NCBI RefSeq assembly: GCF_003071345.1
Contig: NZ_QCYK01000001.1
Span: 2,108,001 to 2,172,000 of the forward strand
DNA: 64,000 nucleotides
Direction of reading: 5' to 3'
Source: Chitinophaga parva
Lineage (GTDB): Bacteria > Bacteroidota > Bacteroidia > Chitinophagales > Chitinophagaceae
In this document: one piece after another, positions 1-8,469 of the stretch
Layout: every line of letters begins with the position of its first letter
Position numbering within the stretch: the first letter of the stretch is position 1
Translations under genes and position numbers: made by a program
The notes under the pieces: generated by a model
The model's input: only the letters and a program-made list of their open reading frames with translations
Told to the model about the DNA's origin: nothing
Databases searched by the model: none

Positions 1-743
1 TGGGCAGCGGCCTCGGTAACCTGGCCAGTGAAATTGAAGACCGCCAGGAAATTCCCTATGGGCAGATCCCTCATTTCCCGCCTTCCACCGTGGAAGGCCA
101 TTCCGGTACCCTCATCCTGGGCACCCTGGGCGGCCAGTACGTGATAGCCATGGCCGGCCGTTATCATTATTATGAAGGCTATACCATGCAGCAGGTCACT
201 TTCCCCGTGCGCGTGATGAAGGCCCTGGGGGTGGAGACCCTGGTGATCAGCAACGCGGCCGGTGGCATGAACCCCGCCTTTTCCGTGGGTGACCTGATGA
301 TCATTACGGATCACATTAACCTGCAGCCGGAACACCCCCTGCACGGCAAAAATATACCGGAACTGGGTCCCCGCTTCCCCGACATGAGCGAGGCTTATTC
401 CCAACAACTCGTTAAAACTGCGCAGGCCATTGCAGACCGCCATCATATTTTTGTACATAAAGGCGTTTATGTGGGCGTGCAAGGTCCTACCTTTGAAACC
501 CGTGCAGAATACCGCTATATGCATATCATAGGTGGCGATGCTGTAGGGATGAGCACTGTACCGGAAGTGATCGTGGCCGTGCATGGCGGCATGAAAGTGT
601 TTGCCATGAGCGTGATCACTGATGTGGGCATTGTGCCGGAAGGGCAGGAAAACAAGGTGTCGCACGAAGAAGTGCTGGCGGCCGCCAAAGCAGCGGAACC
701 CAAGCTGACAACAATAATCCGGGAACTGATCCAACAAATTTAA
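1..743 (+). CDS. punA: Purine nucleoside phosphorylase, 5' end cut off by window
   Basis: Phosphorolysis of purine nucleosides to free base and (deoxy)ribose-1-phosphate in cytosolic purine salvage. The reading frame is open from base 3 and no start is present in the window, so the N-terminus is missing. Visible motifs of the trimeric PNP/MTAP family, in order: the phosphate loop GSGLG at the very start, HSG, GRYHYYEG, the NAAGG signature, and VGMSTVPE near the C-terminus, which belongs to the purine-binding region. About 247 residues are present against a usual 270-280, so only a few tens are lost. The porin gene follows after 19 nt, so the two may be cotranscribed. The family call is firm; exact base preference cannot be told from sequence. 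Confidence 0.93.
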   Translation, partial: GSGLGNLASEIEDRQEIPYGQIPHFPPSTVEGHSGTLILGTLGGQYVIAMAGRYHYYEGYTMQQVTFPVRVMKALGVETLVISNAAGGMNPAFSVGDLMIITDHINLQPEHPLHGKNIPELGPRFPDMSEAYSQQLVKTAQAIADRHHIFVHKGVYVGVQGPTFETRAEYRYMHIIGGDAVGMSTVPEVIVAVHGGMKVFAMSVITDVGIVPEGQENKVSHEEVLAAAKAAEPKLTTIIRELIQQI

Positions 744-762
744 TTCTTAGAGTATCCGCCGC

Positions 763-2742
763 ATGAGGAAAATATGTTTGATAGGCTGTTTGCTGATATG
801 CTCCGCGCTTTCCCTGAAGGCGCAGATCAACACGGGCCGGTTTAGTGGAATGGGCCGCGGAGGCGCCACCAATAAGCCCGACACGTCCCAGCACTCCATG
901 CCCCCGGATACCCTTACCCTCCGGTATTATTTCCTGGGAGATCCCACCCCGCATACCATCGACTCTTCCGCCAACGATTTTTCAAAATACCTGCAGATGC
1001 CCGCCTCTTACCATACCCTGGGCAACAACGGCAACGCCGCGCAGAACCTCATCTTCACGCCCCGCATGAAAGATGGCTTTGATCCCGGCTTCCACAGCTA
1101 CGACATCTACCAGTTTAACCATGACAATGCGCGTTTGTACCATACCACGCGCCCTTACACGGAACTGCAGTACCTCGTGGGCTCCAAACAGGAACAGATC
1201 ATAGATGCCCTGCACACGCAGGACCGGGGGGAGCGTATCAACTTTTCTTTTGAATACCGCAAGATCAACTCACCCGGGTATTACCAGAACCAGTCTACTA
1301 ACCATAACATGATCCGCGCCACCGTGCGCACGCTCAGCCAGAACAAGCGCTATCACACGGAGGTAAGCTGGTACAGTAATAAGATCAACAGCGGGGAGAA
1401 TGGCGGTATTAAAAGCGATACCTTCCTCACCAACTCCCGCTTCAAAGACCGCCTTACCATCCCGGTGAATGTGGGCGGCCCCTCCAGCCAGCAGAACACC
1501 CTCTTTGGCAGCAGCACCATGAACGTGAAATCGGCCTACAAAGAAAACAGCATCCTGTTTTCCCACGGGTACGACTGGGGCAAGGGCGATACCATCCATA
1601 TTAACGACAGTACGGACTACTACAAGTTTGACCCGCTGTTCCGCATACAGCACACCTTTAGTTACAGCAGCAGCCAGTTTGAGTACGTGGATAACCAGCC
1701 GGATTCCGCGGTGGCATACTACAGCGAGCATTACGACTTTGCACCGGTGTACACCGGCACCAAGCTGGATGCCATGCATAAATGGAGCACCCTGTCAAAC
1801 GACCTGAGTGTGATGCAGTTTCCCCTGCGGGGCAGCCAGTCACAGTTCATAAAACTGGGGGCCACCTTTGAAACGATAAAAGGTAGTTTTCCTGACATTG
1901 AGATGAAGTTCACCAACCTGATGCTGCACGGGGAGTACCGCAATCTTACCCGCAACCAGAAGTGGGATTTCCAGGCAAAGGGCGACTTCTACACGGCTGG
2001 TGTGAACACGGGCGATTACTCCATTACCGGGAGCCTGAGCCGGTACCTGAGCCGCACGCTGGGCAATGTGCAGCTGCTGTTCCGCAACGTGAACACTGAG
2101 CCGGGCTATGCCTACCGCTTCTTCCAGAGCACGCGCCAGACGTGGTATAACTACGGGCTTACAAAGCAAAACTATTCGCAGCTGTCTTTCATTGCGGACA
2201 ATCCTAAACTGATGTATAACCTGCAGGTGAATTATTATATCTTTAATAATTACACTTACCTGAAAGACTTTTACCACCCGGCCCAGGCCCCGCTTTTCAA
2301 CCTGCTGCAGGTTACCTTCAACAAGCAGATCGTGATCGCGAAGCGGTTTAACTGGTACATGGATTATGCCTTCCAGCAGTTCCAGGGCAATACGCCTTTC
2401 CACGTGCCGGCCGCGTGGACCCGCCAGCGGCTTACGTTTGAGAAGACCCTGTACCTGAACCTGAACCTGGTAACGGGTATTGAGGCAAAGTACTTCTCCC
2501 CGTATTATGCAGATACTTACTCTAACCTGTACGGCCTTTTTGTACCACAGGAAACGACGAAGATCAACCTGAACAGCCCGGAGGTGGCCGCTTTTGTAAA
2601 CTTCCGGATCAGGTCCTTCTGGGCCTATATCCGTGGAGAAAATCTCAACACTTTTTTTGCCAAGAACAACTATACTGCGCCCATGTACGCTGACCCTAAC
2701 TTCGTGCTGCGCATAGGGTTGCGCTGGGCGTTCGTAAATTAA
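763..2742 (+). CDS. Putative outer-membrane porin (Bacteroidota Porin_10 type)
   Basis: Predicted outer-membrane beta-barrel of 659 residues. A cleavable signal peptide is visible (MRKICLIGCLLICSALSLKA, then Q). The mature protein lacks long hydrophobic helices and is rich in alternating aromatic and polar residues, especially Tyr, Asn and Gln, as expected of beta-strands. It ends in a strand-like RIGLRWAFVN, which suits C-terminal barrel recognition. Many Bacteroidota encode similar 600-700 residue 'putative porin' proteins; substrate is unknown. It starts 19 nt after the nucleoside phosphorylase gene. No plug domain or TonB box is seen, so it is not a TonB receptor. Confidence is high for outer-membrane location and moderate for the family name. 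Confidence 0.78.
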   Translation: MRKICLIGCLLICSALSLKAQINTGRFSGMGRGGATNKPDTSQHSMPPDTLTLRYYFLGDPTPHTIDSSANDFSKYLQMPASYHTLGNNGNAAQNLIFTPRMKDGFDPGFHSYDIYQFNHDNARLYHTTRPYTELQYLVGSKQEQIIDALHTQDRGERINFSFEYRKINSPGYYQNQSTNHNMIRATVRTLSQNKRYHTEVSWYSNKINSGENGGIKSDTFLTNSRFKDRLTIPVNVGGPSSQQNTLFGSSTMNVKSAYKENSILFSHGYDWGKGDTIHINDSTDYYKFDPLFRIQHTFSYSSSQFEYVDNQPDSAVAYYSEHYDFAPVYTGTKLDAMHKWSTLSNDLSVMQFPLRGSQSQFIKLGATFETIKGSFPDIEMKFTNLMLHGEYRNLTRNQKWDFQAKGDFYTAGVNTGDYSITGSLSRYLSRTLGNVQLLFRNVNTEPGYAYRFFQSTRQTWYNYGLTKQNYSQLSFIADNPKLMYNLQVNYYIFNNYTYLKDFYHPAQAPLFNLLQVTFNKQIVIAKRFNWYMDYAFQQFQGNTPFHVPAAWTRQRLTFEKTLYLNLNLVTGIEAKYFSPYYADTYSNLYGLFVPQETTKINLNSPEVAAFVNFRIRSFWAYIRGENLNTFFAKNNYTAPMYADPNFVLRIGLRWAFVN

Positions 2743-3074
2743 CGGCCCGCGGGAAACCCCTGTGCATAACCGGATGTGGGAAAATTGGCCTTTTCATAAC
2801 ATCCGGATTTTCCCCAAAGTAGTATATTAGCAGTCGAGGTCCTTTAAAACGAATGAAGATGAAAGTGATCGTATCCGTGCTGAAGTTTGTACAATCATTA
2901 TTTGTAAAAAAGAACTGCTGCAAATAATTTTTAAATTGATCGAATGCGCTCCCGGGAAGCCAGCAGCTGTCCCGCGGCCACAACACAGTGTTACTGGTGT
3001 ATTTAAAAAAGCGGTACATGCATGTGCAAAGGTTATCCCTCATTATCTCCGCGCACCATTGAGAATTTTACAGC
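2743..3074. other. 332-nt intergenic region with interleaved repeats and a tiny ORF
   Basis: This gap separates the porin and L,D-transpeptidase genes. It holds two 8-bp inverted repeats whose arms interleave: CCGGATGT (2770-2777) with ACATCCGG (2799-2806), and GGGAAAAT (2778-2785) with ATTTTCCC (2807-2814). A 24-codon ORF follows at 2853-2927. No clear terminator with a T-run and no good TAnnTTTG promoter box is seen. Confidence 0.5.
2853..2927 (+). CDS. Possible 24-residue amphipathic peptide
   Basis: A short ATG-TAA frame of 24 codons. The peptide starts MKMKVIVSVLKFVQSLFVKK and ends with Asn-Cys-Cys-Lys. Hydrophobic and charged residues alternate so that a single amphipathic or short membrane helix is likely, with a lysine-flanked Cys-Cys at the C-terminus. 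It lies just after the interleaved repeats and about 150 nt before the next gene. Against it: short ORFs arise by chance, no ribosome-binding site or promoter is evident, and no family is recognised. Treat as a candidate only. Confidence 0.25.
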   Translation: MKMKVIVSVLKFVQSLFVKKNCCK

Positions 3075-4739
3075 ATGAAATATAGTGTTACTTACAGCTT
3101 GTTATGCCTGGTGCTCTTTGCAGGCGCCTGCCATACTGCTCCCGCCCCCAAAAAGAAAGAGATTGTCAGGAATGTAGTGGAACTGGAAACGGTGGTACCG
3201 GCCAACATCAAAGACCGCCTGGACTACCTGGCCGATAACAAAGGCCAGATGGAAGACAGTATTAAGGCCTTCCGTGTATCCGCCCTGGAGGCATTTTACC
3301 AGGAACATAGCAATGAGGCGCAATGGAGCGCCGACGGCCGCGTGCTGCCCGTGTTTGACACGATGTACAACTGGATAGCCAATGCGGACGAAGTAGGCCT
3401 GCTGCCCGCGCGCCTGCACTTTAAGGCCCTTAGCGAGGCCGTAGACCGCCTTAAAAATAACAGCGACTCCGCCCGCCGTGATGCCGCCCTCTGGGGCCGG
3501 GTAGACGTGATGATGACGGATGCCTTTATGAAAATGGCCTCCGGCCTGCATTTTGGCGTGACGCCGCGTGACAGCATCACCCTGCGCCCGGATTCTATGT
3601 ACACAGACACCTCCCTGGTGCAGTTGCTGGACCAGGCGCTGAAGAACCACAGTATAGGCGTGGTGCTCACCGAAGTACAGCCCACCAGTGAAGCCTATCA
3701 GAACCTGAAGGCTGCGGTAAAAGGCTTCAAGGAAAAATATAGCTCCCTCACCTGGGATACCCTGCCGGTAAATGTAACGGACACGGTGGCCTTCCGCAGC
3801 CAGCTGCGCCGCCGCCTTATCCAGACCGGCCAGATGGACACCCTGAGCACAGACCAGGACACCGTGCAACTGGCGGCGGGCATCAAGAAGTTCCAGCAGG
3901 AATTTAATATGTACGTGGATGGTAAAGCCGGCAAAAAGACCGTGCAGGCCCTGAACCGCTCCTATGCAGACTGGATGGAGCAGGCAGCCGTGAACCTGGA
4001 CCGCTGGCGCAAGCTGCCGGATACGCTGCCTAACCGCTATATTTTTGTAAACCTGCCCGGCTTCTGGCTGCACGTGGTGGAAGACGGCCAGGTGATCCTC
4101 AGCTCCCGCGTGATCGTGGGTGCACCCAGGACCCGCTCTCCCTTGCTCACCTCCTCCCTGACTAACTTCCAGCTGTACCCTTACTGGCGGGTGCCATTCA
4201 GCATTACAGTGAAGGAGATGATCCCGGCCATCCGCCGCAACATCAATTACCTGGCCCAGAAGAACCTGCAGGTGATAGACAAAGACGGGGAGGAAGTAGA
4301 TCCCACTACGATAGACTGGAACAAGATGGGCCAGCACTATTTCCCCTACACCCTGCGCCAGATGGACGGTACAGACAATTCACTGGGGGTAATGAAGTTC
4401 AACTTCTTTAACAAGTACAGCGTGTACATGCACGATACCAATAGCCGCGGCCTGTTCCGCGCAGCCTTCCGCGCCCTGAGCCATGGTTGTGTGCGCGTGC
4501 AGCAGTGGGATAGCCTGGCCAATTACCTGGTGAGTAGTGACAGCGCGCGCCCTTACCTGAAAGACAGCATTAAGGTATGGCTGGCCAGGCAGGAGCGCAA
4601 GCAGGTGGATGTGCGCAACCGCGTCCCGGTATACTTCCGCTATTTCACGGCGGAAGCCAGCCCCGAAGGCAAGCTGCTTTTCAATGAAGATATTTACGGG
4701 GAAGACCGCATTGCCCGCCGCTGGCTGGAACGCCAGTAG
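3075..4739 (+). CDS. L,D-transpeptidase, YcbB-like lipoprotein
   Basis: Cell-envelope enzyme expected to form 3-3 cross-links in peptidoglycan, or attach proteins to it, from tetrapeptide donors. The N-terminus is a lipoprotein signal with lipobox LFAGAC (Cys19). A helical scaffold region follows to about residue 240, then a peptidoglycan-binding-like segment (about 255-295, GIKKFQQEFNMYVDGKAGKK). The YkuD catalytic domain spans about 325-500 and carries the nucleophile motif SHGCVRV with Cys at about residue 472. Length (554) and order of parts match the YcbB/LdtD group rather than the short YkuD proteins. A strong terminator follows 24 nt after the stop. Which cross-link it makes cannot be told. 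Confidence 0.88.
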   Translation: MKYSVTYSLLCLVLFAGACHTAPAPKKKEIVRNVVELETVVPANIKDRLDYLADNKGQMEDSIKAFRVSALEAFYQEHSNEAQWSADGRVLPVFDTMYNWIANADEVGLLPARLHFKALSEAVDRLKNNSDSARRDAALWGRVDVMMTDAFMKMASGLHFGVTPRDSITLRPDSMYTDTSLVQLLDQALKNHSIGVVLTEVQPTSEAYQNLKAAVKGFKEKYSSLTWDTLPVNVTDTVAFRSQLRRRLIQTGQMDTLSTDQDTVQLAAGIKKFQQEFNMYVDGKAGKKTVQALNRSYADWMEQAAVNLDRWRKLPDTLPNRYIFVNLPGFWLHVVEDGQVILSSRVIVGAPRTRSPLLTSSLTNFQLYPYWRVPFSITVKEMIPAIRRNINYLAQKNLQVIDKDGEEVDPTTIDWNKMGQHYFPYTLRQMDGTDNSLGVMKFNFFNKYSVYMHDTNSRGLFRAAFRALSHGCVRVQQWDSLANYLVSSDSARPYLKDSIKVWLARQERKQVDVRNRVPVYFRYFTAEASPEGKLLFNEDIYGEDRIARRWLERQ

Positions 4740-4762
4740 CGTATAACGCATACAGCCAAAAA

Positions 4763-4796
4763 AGCCTTGCCACTGTGAAGCGGCAAGGCTTTTTTT
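4763..4796 (+). terminator. Rho-independent terminator after the L,D-transpeptidase gene
   Basis: Stem AGCCTTGCC (4763-4771) pairs perfectly with GGCAAGGCT (4782-4790), followed by a run of T. It lies between the transpeptidase stop and the stop of the oppositely oriented XRE gene. Confidence 0.85.
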
Positions 4797-4810
4797 ATGC
4801 GGAGTGGATA

Positions 4811-5215
4811 TTAATCGTCTTCCTTTTTCTTCTTCTTCCTGTCTGCGTTGAAAAGGGCGCCTTCATCAGCGGCTGCCGGGAGGTCTTGGGGTTCGGAGGG
4901 GTGCAGCTGGTACACTACGTTCTTGTCCGGGAAGGCATCGCCCATCCTTTCCAGGTAAGTGTCCGGGTCTGTGTATTCAAAGAAGGGCACTTTGTCGAAG
5001 GCCAGTGCCAGTTCTACCAGTTTGCTCACTTTGTGGTCAAACTCGCCGTTGAGGATCTGGGTGATGTAACCCTTGGATACGCCGAGTTTGGCCGCCAGCT
5101 GTGTTTTGGTGAGCTGGTTTTCTATGCGGTAATGCTCAAGGAGTTGGTGAACCTGCGACTGGAATTGTGCAAGCCAGTAGGCTTTGTCCTTAAGAATTGC
5201 TTCCCTGGTGGTCAT
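4811..5215 (-). CDS. XRE-family helix-turn-helix regulator
   Basis: A 134-residue DNA-binding protein. The helix-turn-helix lies at about residues 33-70 (LTKTQLAAKLGVSKGYITQI, followed by LNGEFDHKVSKLVELALAF). It is preceded by a helix with the family's typical start (YWLAQFQSQVHQLLEHYRIE). The C-terminal half is acidic, ending in a lysine run and KEDD, with no second known domain. The gene is alone on its strand. An inverted repeat CTCCGG-N9-CCGGAG (5229-5249) sits 14-34 nt upstream of the start and may be an autoregulatory operator, which is an inference. Whether it is a chromosomal regulator or the antitoxin half of a lost pair cannot be decided; no toxin-like neighbour is present. Confidence 0.8.
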   Translation of the reverse strand: MTTREAILKDKAYWLAQFQSQVHQLLEHYRIENQLTKTQLAAKLGVSKGYITQILNGEFDHKVSKLVELALAFDKVPFFEYTDPDTYLERMGDAFPDKNVVYQLHPSEPQDLPAAADEGALFNADRKKKKKEDD

Positions 5216-5549
5216 AACGTTGTTTTGACTCCGGGCAATAAGACCGGAGCGGGGTAAAATGCATTGATTTTTTCAGGCTGTGCGGGCCTTCCATTTCTTT
5301 CTATTTAATATACTGTCCTAGTCCTGATCGTTGTTTTTGGGGTAAGGCCGTTTGTAGGCACGGCTGCTACTATAAATATAAGTGTTATTGGCATCACTTG
5401 GAGGGAAAAAATTACGGAAAAGATGAAATATGCCAAAAATGGTAAAGCCAATAGGGATGGGGCCTGTGGCCGGTGTTATAAGGCCTTGAAATTGAGCCAA
5501 AAAAAATCCCGGCACACTGGCCGGGATCTTATCATGCAGCGGGTTTCGC
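5216..5549. other. Intergenic region between XRE gene and icd
   Basis: Holds the upstream region of the XRE gene, including the inverted repeat CTCCGG/CCGGAG at 5229-5234 and 5244-5249, and the terminator of icd at its far end. No credible gene was found. Confidence 0.5.
5498..5527 (-). terminator. Terminator of icd (type II)
   Basis: On the minus strand, stem ATCCCGGC/GCCGGGAT (arms 5520-5527 and 5506-5513) runs into eight or more U residues. It starts 23 nt beyond the icd stop. Confidence 0.85.
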
Positions 5550-6782
5550 TTACTTTTTCAGTTTTGCCTGCAGGGCGTTATCCAGTTCCTGGAGGAACTC
5601 TTCGGTGTACAGGAAGTCTTTACCATGTTCCACCTTGTTGCCATGGATACAAATGGCCAGGTCTTTGGTCATCTTACCGCTTTCCACGGTTTCAATGCAC
5701 ACCTGCTCCAGGGCATGGCAGAAGTTGATCAGCTCCTGGTTGTTGTCCAGGCGGCCGCGGAACTCCAGGCCACGGGTCCAGGCAAAGATAGACGCGATGG
5801 GGTTGGTGGATGTGGGCTTGCCAGCCTGGTGGTCGCGGTAGTGGCGGGTTACGGTGCCGTGGGCTGCTTCTGCTTCCATCACGGTGCCATCCGGGGTTAT
5901 CAGGGTAGAGGTCATGAGGCCCAGGGAGCCAAAGCCCTGTGCTACGGTGTCAGACTGTACGTCGCCATCGTAGTTCTTACAGGCCCATACAAAGTTACCG
6001 TGCCATTTCAGGGCGCTGGCCACCATGTCATCAATGAGACGGTGCTCATAAGTGATGCCGGCTTCTTTGAAAGCAGCCTTGAATTCGTTCTGGTAAATTT
6101 CTTCGAAGATATCTTTGAAACGGCCATCATATTTTTTGAGGATGGTGTTCTTGGTGCTCAGGTACAGCGGCCATTTTTTCAGGAGGGCCTGGTTGAAACA
6201 CGCGTGGGCAAAGCCTTTAATAGATTCATCGGTGTTGTACATGGCGAGGGCTACGCCATCACCTTTGAAGTTGTACACTTCGTGTTCTATCACTTCGCCG
6301 TTCTCTCCTTCAAACTTGATGGTGAGCTTGCCTTTGCCTTTGGTTACAAAGTCGGTGGCGCGGTATTGGTCACCAAAAGCGTGGCGGCCAATGCAGATGG
6401 GTGCTGTCCAGTTGGGCACCAGGCGGGGTACGTTGCTGGTCACGATGGGCTCACGGAACACAGTACCATCCAGGATGTTGCGGATCGTACCATTGGGCGA
6501 CTTCCACATCTGTTTCAGGTTAAATTCTTTTACACGCTCTTCGTCCGGTGTGATGGTGGCGCATTTGATACCTACGCCGTACTGGCGGATGGCATTGGCC
6601 GCATCAATGGTCACCTGGTCATTGGTCTGGTCACGGTGCTCAATGCCCAGGTCATAATATTTGATGTCCAGGTCCAGGTATGGCGTGATCAGTTTGTCCT
6701 TGATAAATTTCCAGATGATGCGCGTCATCTCGTCTCCGTCCAGCTCTACGACGGGGTTGGCAACTTTAATTTTTGCAGCCAT
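5550..6782 (-). CDS. icd: NADP-dependent isocitrate dehydrogenase, eukaryote-like type II
   Basis: TCA-cycle enzyme converting isocitrate to 2-oxoglutarate, CO2 and NADPH. The 410 residues match the homodimeric, eukaryote-like subfamily in full: [17 protein letters not shown] near the N-terminus, the substrate-binding stretch [20 protein letters not shown], then [20 protein letters not shown] and YDGDVQSD with the catalytic metal-binding aspartates, and [12 protein letters not shown] at the cofactor site. His-Arg in that last motif is typical of NADP-binding type II enzymes. A consensus promoter lies 70-100 nt upstream and a terminator follows, so it is a single-gene unit. Its neighbour is a second isocitrate dehydrogenase of a different subfamily. 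Confidence 0.96.
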   Translation of the reverse strand: MAAKIKVANPVVELDGDEMTRIIWKFIKDKLITPYLDLDIKYYDLGIEHRDQTNDQVTIDAANAIRQYGVGIKCATITPDEERVKEFNLKQMWKSPNGTIRNILDGTVFREPIVTSNVPRLVPNWTAPICIGRHAFGDQYRATDFVTKGKGKLTIKFEGENGEVIEHEVYNFKGDGVALAMYNTDESIKGFAHACFNQALLKKWPLYLSTKNTILKKYDGRFKDIFEEIYQNEFKAAFKEAGITYEHRLIDDMVASALKWHGNFVWACKNYDGDVQSDTVAQGFGSLGLMTSTLITPDGTVMEAEAAHGTVTRHYRDHQAGKPTSTNPIASIFAWTRGLEFRGRLDNNQELINFCHALEQVCIETVESGKMTKDLAICIHGNKVEHGKDFLYTEEFLQELDNALQAKLKK

Positions 6783-6855
6783 TTGTGTGTTTTTATTTTA
6801 GGTTTCTGCGCGTGGACGCGCCAAATGTTTTCACAACGTCTTCGTTTCCAAAATT

Positions 6856-6886
6856 CAAATATAGGGTTCCGGGTAGAATTTCCAAA
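6856..6886 (-). promoter_or_regulatory. Consensus Bacteroidota promoter of icd
   Basis: On the minus strand, TTTG (6886-6883) is followed after exactly 19 nt by TATATTTG (6863-6856), a full match to the -33/-7 consensus TTTG-N19-TAnnTTTG. Transcription would start near 6849, giving a leader of about 67 nt. Confidence 0.8.
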
Positions 6887-7027
6887 TAACAATTTACGAT
6901 AACGGTATCGGTGGTTCCCGCCGGGTGCTGCCCTTCGTGCCAAGGCGGGGATACATTAAGCTTAGGTTAAGGGATCCTTAGATGGATACCCTAAGGATGC
7001 AGGAAGTTTGTCACGGGCAGGTGTGGC

Positions 7028-7060
7028 AAAAAAAATCCCGGGGCGATATACACCCCGGGA
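7028..7060 (-). terminator. Terminator of the type I isocitrate dehydrogenase
   Basis: Minus-strand stem TCCCGGGG/CCCCGGGA (arms 7053-7060 and 7036-7043) followed by a run of eight U, 24 nt after the stop codon. Confidence 0.88.
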
Positions 7061-7083
7061 CCTTTAAAATTATACGGTACCGG

Positions 7084-8355
7084 TTAGAGATGCTTAATGA
7101 TCTCGTCGGCAAATTCAGAGCATTTTACCAGGGTGGCGTCGTCCATCAGGTTGTAGAAGTCGATGGTAACGCGCTTGCGCGCGATGGCAGTGCCCAGGCC
7201 TTTGGTGATAATGTTTGCCGCTTCTTTCCAGCCCATGTATTCCAGCATCATTACACCGCTCAGGATCACGGAGGAAGGGTTCATGGTGTCTGTATTGGCA
7301 AAGCGGGGCGCCGTACCGTGAGTGGCTTCAAACACTGCGTGGCCGGTAATGTAGTTGATGTTACCGCCGGGGGCAATACCAATACCGCCTACAGCGGCAG
7401 CCAGTGCATCGGAGATGTAGTCACCGTTCAGGTTCAGGGTAGCTACAACGGAAAATTCCTGGGGTGCCAGCAGGATCTGCTGGAGGAAGTTATCGGCAAT
7501 CACGTCGTTGATAATGATCATGCCGTGGGCCTTGGCCACTGCCATTTCTTTTTTGGCAGCTTCTTCGCCCTGGGCGGCCTTGGTTTTTTCCCATTGTTCC
7601 CAGGTGTATACCTGGTCGCCAAACTCGCGTTGCGCCAGTGCATAGCCCCAGTTCTTGAAACCACCTTCCGTGAATTTCATGATGTTGCCTTTGTGCACGA
7701 TGGTCACGGTGGGCAGCTTGTGTTCAATGGCGTGCTTGATGGCGGCGCGCACCAGGCGCTCTGTACCTTCTACAGACACGGGCTTGATGCCGAGGGAAGA
7801 AGTTTGCGGGAAGCGGATCTTCTTCACACCCATTTCGTTCTGCAGGAAAGCCAGCAGTTTTTGCTGCTCAGGCGTGCCTTCCATATATTCAATACCGGCA
7901 TAAATATCTTCGGTGTTCTCGCGGAAGATCACCATGTTCACACGTTCTGGGTGCTTCACGGGAGAAGGCACTTTATCGAACCAGCGCACCGGGCGTACGC
8001 AGGCGTACAGGTCCAGCTCCTGGCGCATGGCCACGTTGAGCGAGCGGATACCGCCACCCACCGGCGTGGTCAAAGGCCCCTTGATCGACACCAGGTATTC
8101 TTTCAGATCCGCCAGGGTGGCTGCGGGCAGCCATTCGCCTGTTTGCTGGAATGCTTTTTCTCCTGCTAATACTTCTTTCCATTCTATCTTCCTTTCATCG
8201 CCATACGCTTTCTTCACCGCGGCGTCAAACACGCGCACACTGGCGTTCCAGATGTCCGGGCCAATGCCGTCGCCGATGATAAAGGGGATGATGGGATGAG
8301 AAGGTACCTGTAATTGACCGTTGCTGATGGAGATTTTTGCTGCCGGCATAAACAT
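7084..8355 (-). CDS. Isocitrate dehydrogenase, E. coli-like type I
   Basis: Second isocitrate dehydrogenase, 423 residues, of the bacterial subfamily typified by E. coli Icd. Visible signatures: [12 protein letters not shown], the substrate loop [18 protein letters not shown] with the serine equivalent to E. coli Ser113, [25 protein letters not shown], and [20 protein letters not shown]. The NADP-specifying positions differ from E. coli: HGTAPRF instead of HGTAPKY, Met at the Val351 position, and VTIDFYN instead of VTYDFER, so the equivalents of Tyr391 and Arg395 are Ile and Asn. Coenzyme use is therefore uncertain. Own terminator; a TAnnTTTG box lies 38 nt upstream. No isocitrate dehydrogenase kinase gene (aceK) is seen nearby. 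Confidence 0.93.
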   Translation of the reverse strand: MFMPAAKISISNGQLQVPSHPIIPFIIGDGIGPDIWNASVRVFDAAVKKAYGDERKIEWKEVLAGEKAFQQTGEWLPAATLADLKEYLVSIKGPLTTPVGGGIRSLNVAMRQELDLYACVRPVRWFDKVPSPVKHPERVNMVIFRENTEDIYAGIEYMEGTPEQQKLLAFLQNEMGVKKIRFPQTSSLGIKPVSVEGTERLVRAAIKHAIEHKLPTVTIVHKGNIMKFTEGGFKNWGYALAQREFGDQVYTWEQWEKTKAAQGEEAAKKEMAVAKAHGMIIINDVIADNFLQQILLAPQEFSVVATLNLNGDYISDALAAAVGGIGIAPGGNINYITGHAVFEATHGTAPRFANTDTMNPSSVILSGVMMLEYMGWKEAANIITKGLGTAIARKRVTIDFYNLMDDATLVKCSEFADEIIKHL

Positions 8356-8392
8356 TTTACTTTATGCGTTACGTAAATAGATTAATCGAGCG

Positions 8393-8400
8393 CAAAGGTA
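8393..8400 (-). promoter_or_regulatory. Probable -7 box of the type I isocitrate dehydrogenase gene
   Basis: TACCTTTG on the minus strand matches TAnnTTTG. No clear TTTG is seen at the expected distance upstream, so only the -7 element is supported. Confidence 0.5.
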
Positions 8401-8469
8401 GGCCTTTTCAGCACTCCGTTTTCAGATAATTGGCCTGCTTATCATTATTAACAAAGCATATTGAGTATA

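Larger units (their letters stand above)
6783..7083. other. Region between the two isocitrate dehydrogenase genes
   Basis: Contains the icd promoter (6856-6886) and a GC-rich repeat CCCGCC/GGCGGG around 6916-6950. It also contains a perfect 8-bp inverted repeat ATCCTTAG (6974-6981) / CTAAGGAT (6991-6998) with further CTTAGG-like words nearby, and the terminator of the second dehydrogenase. No ORF of note. Confidence 0.5.

Noticed and set aside
2770..2814. H-type pseudoknot
   Set aside because: Both stems cannot form fully because the linkers between arms are zero bases; kept only as mutually exclusive stems.
3102..4337. 411-codon minus-strand frame opposite the L,D-transpeptidase gene
   Set aside because: Shadow of a gene with a clear lipobox and SHGC motif; no promoter or homology features.
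4811..5215. Toxin-antitoxin pair
   Set aside because: The XRE protein could be an antitoxin, but no toxin-like ORF lies next to it; the neighbours are a transpeptidase and icd.
5625..8169. Long plus-strand frames (425 and 395 codons) opposite both isocitrate dehydrogenase genes
   Set aside because: They mirror codon bias of the real genes; products lack motifs, signal peptides or sensible starts.
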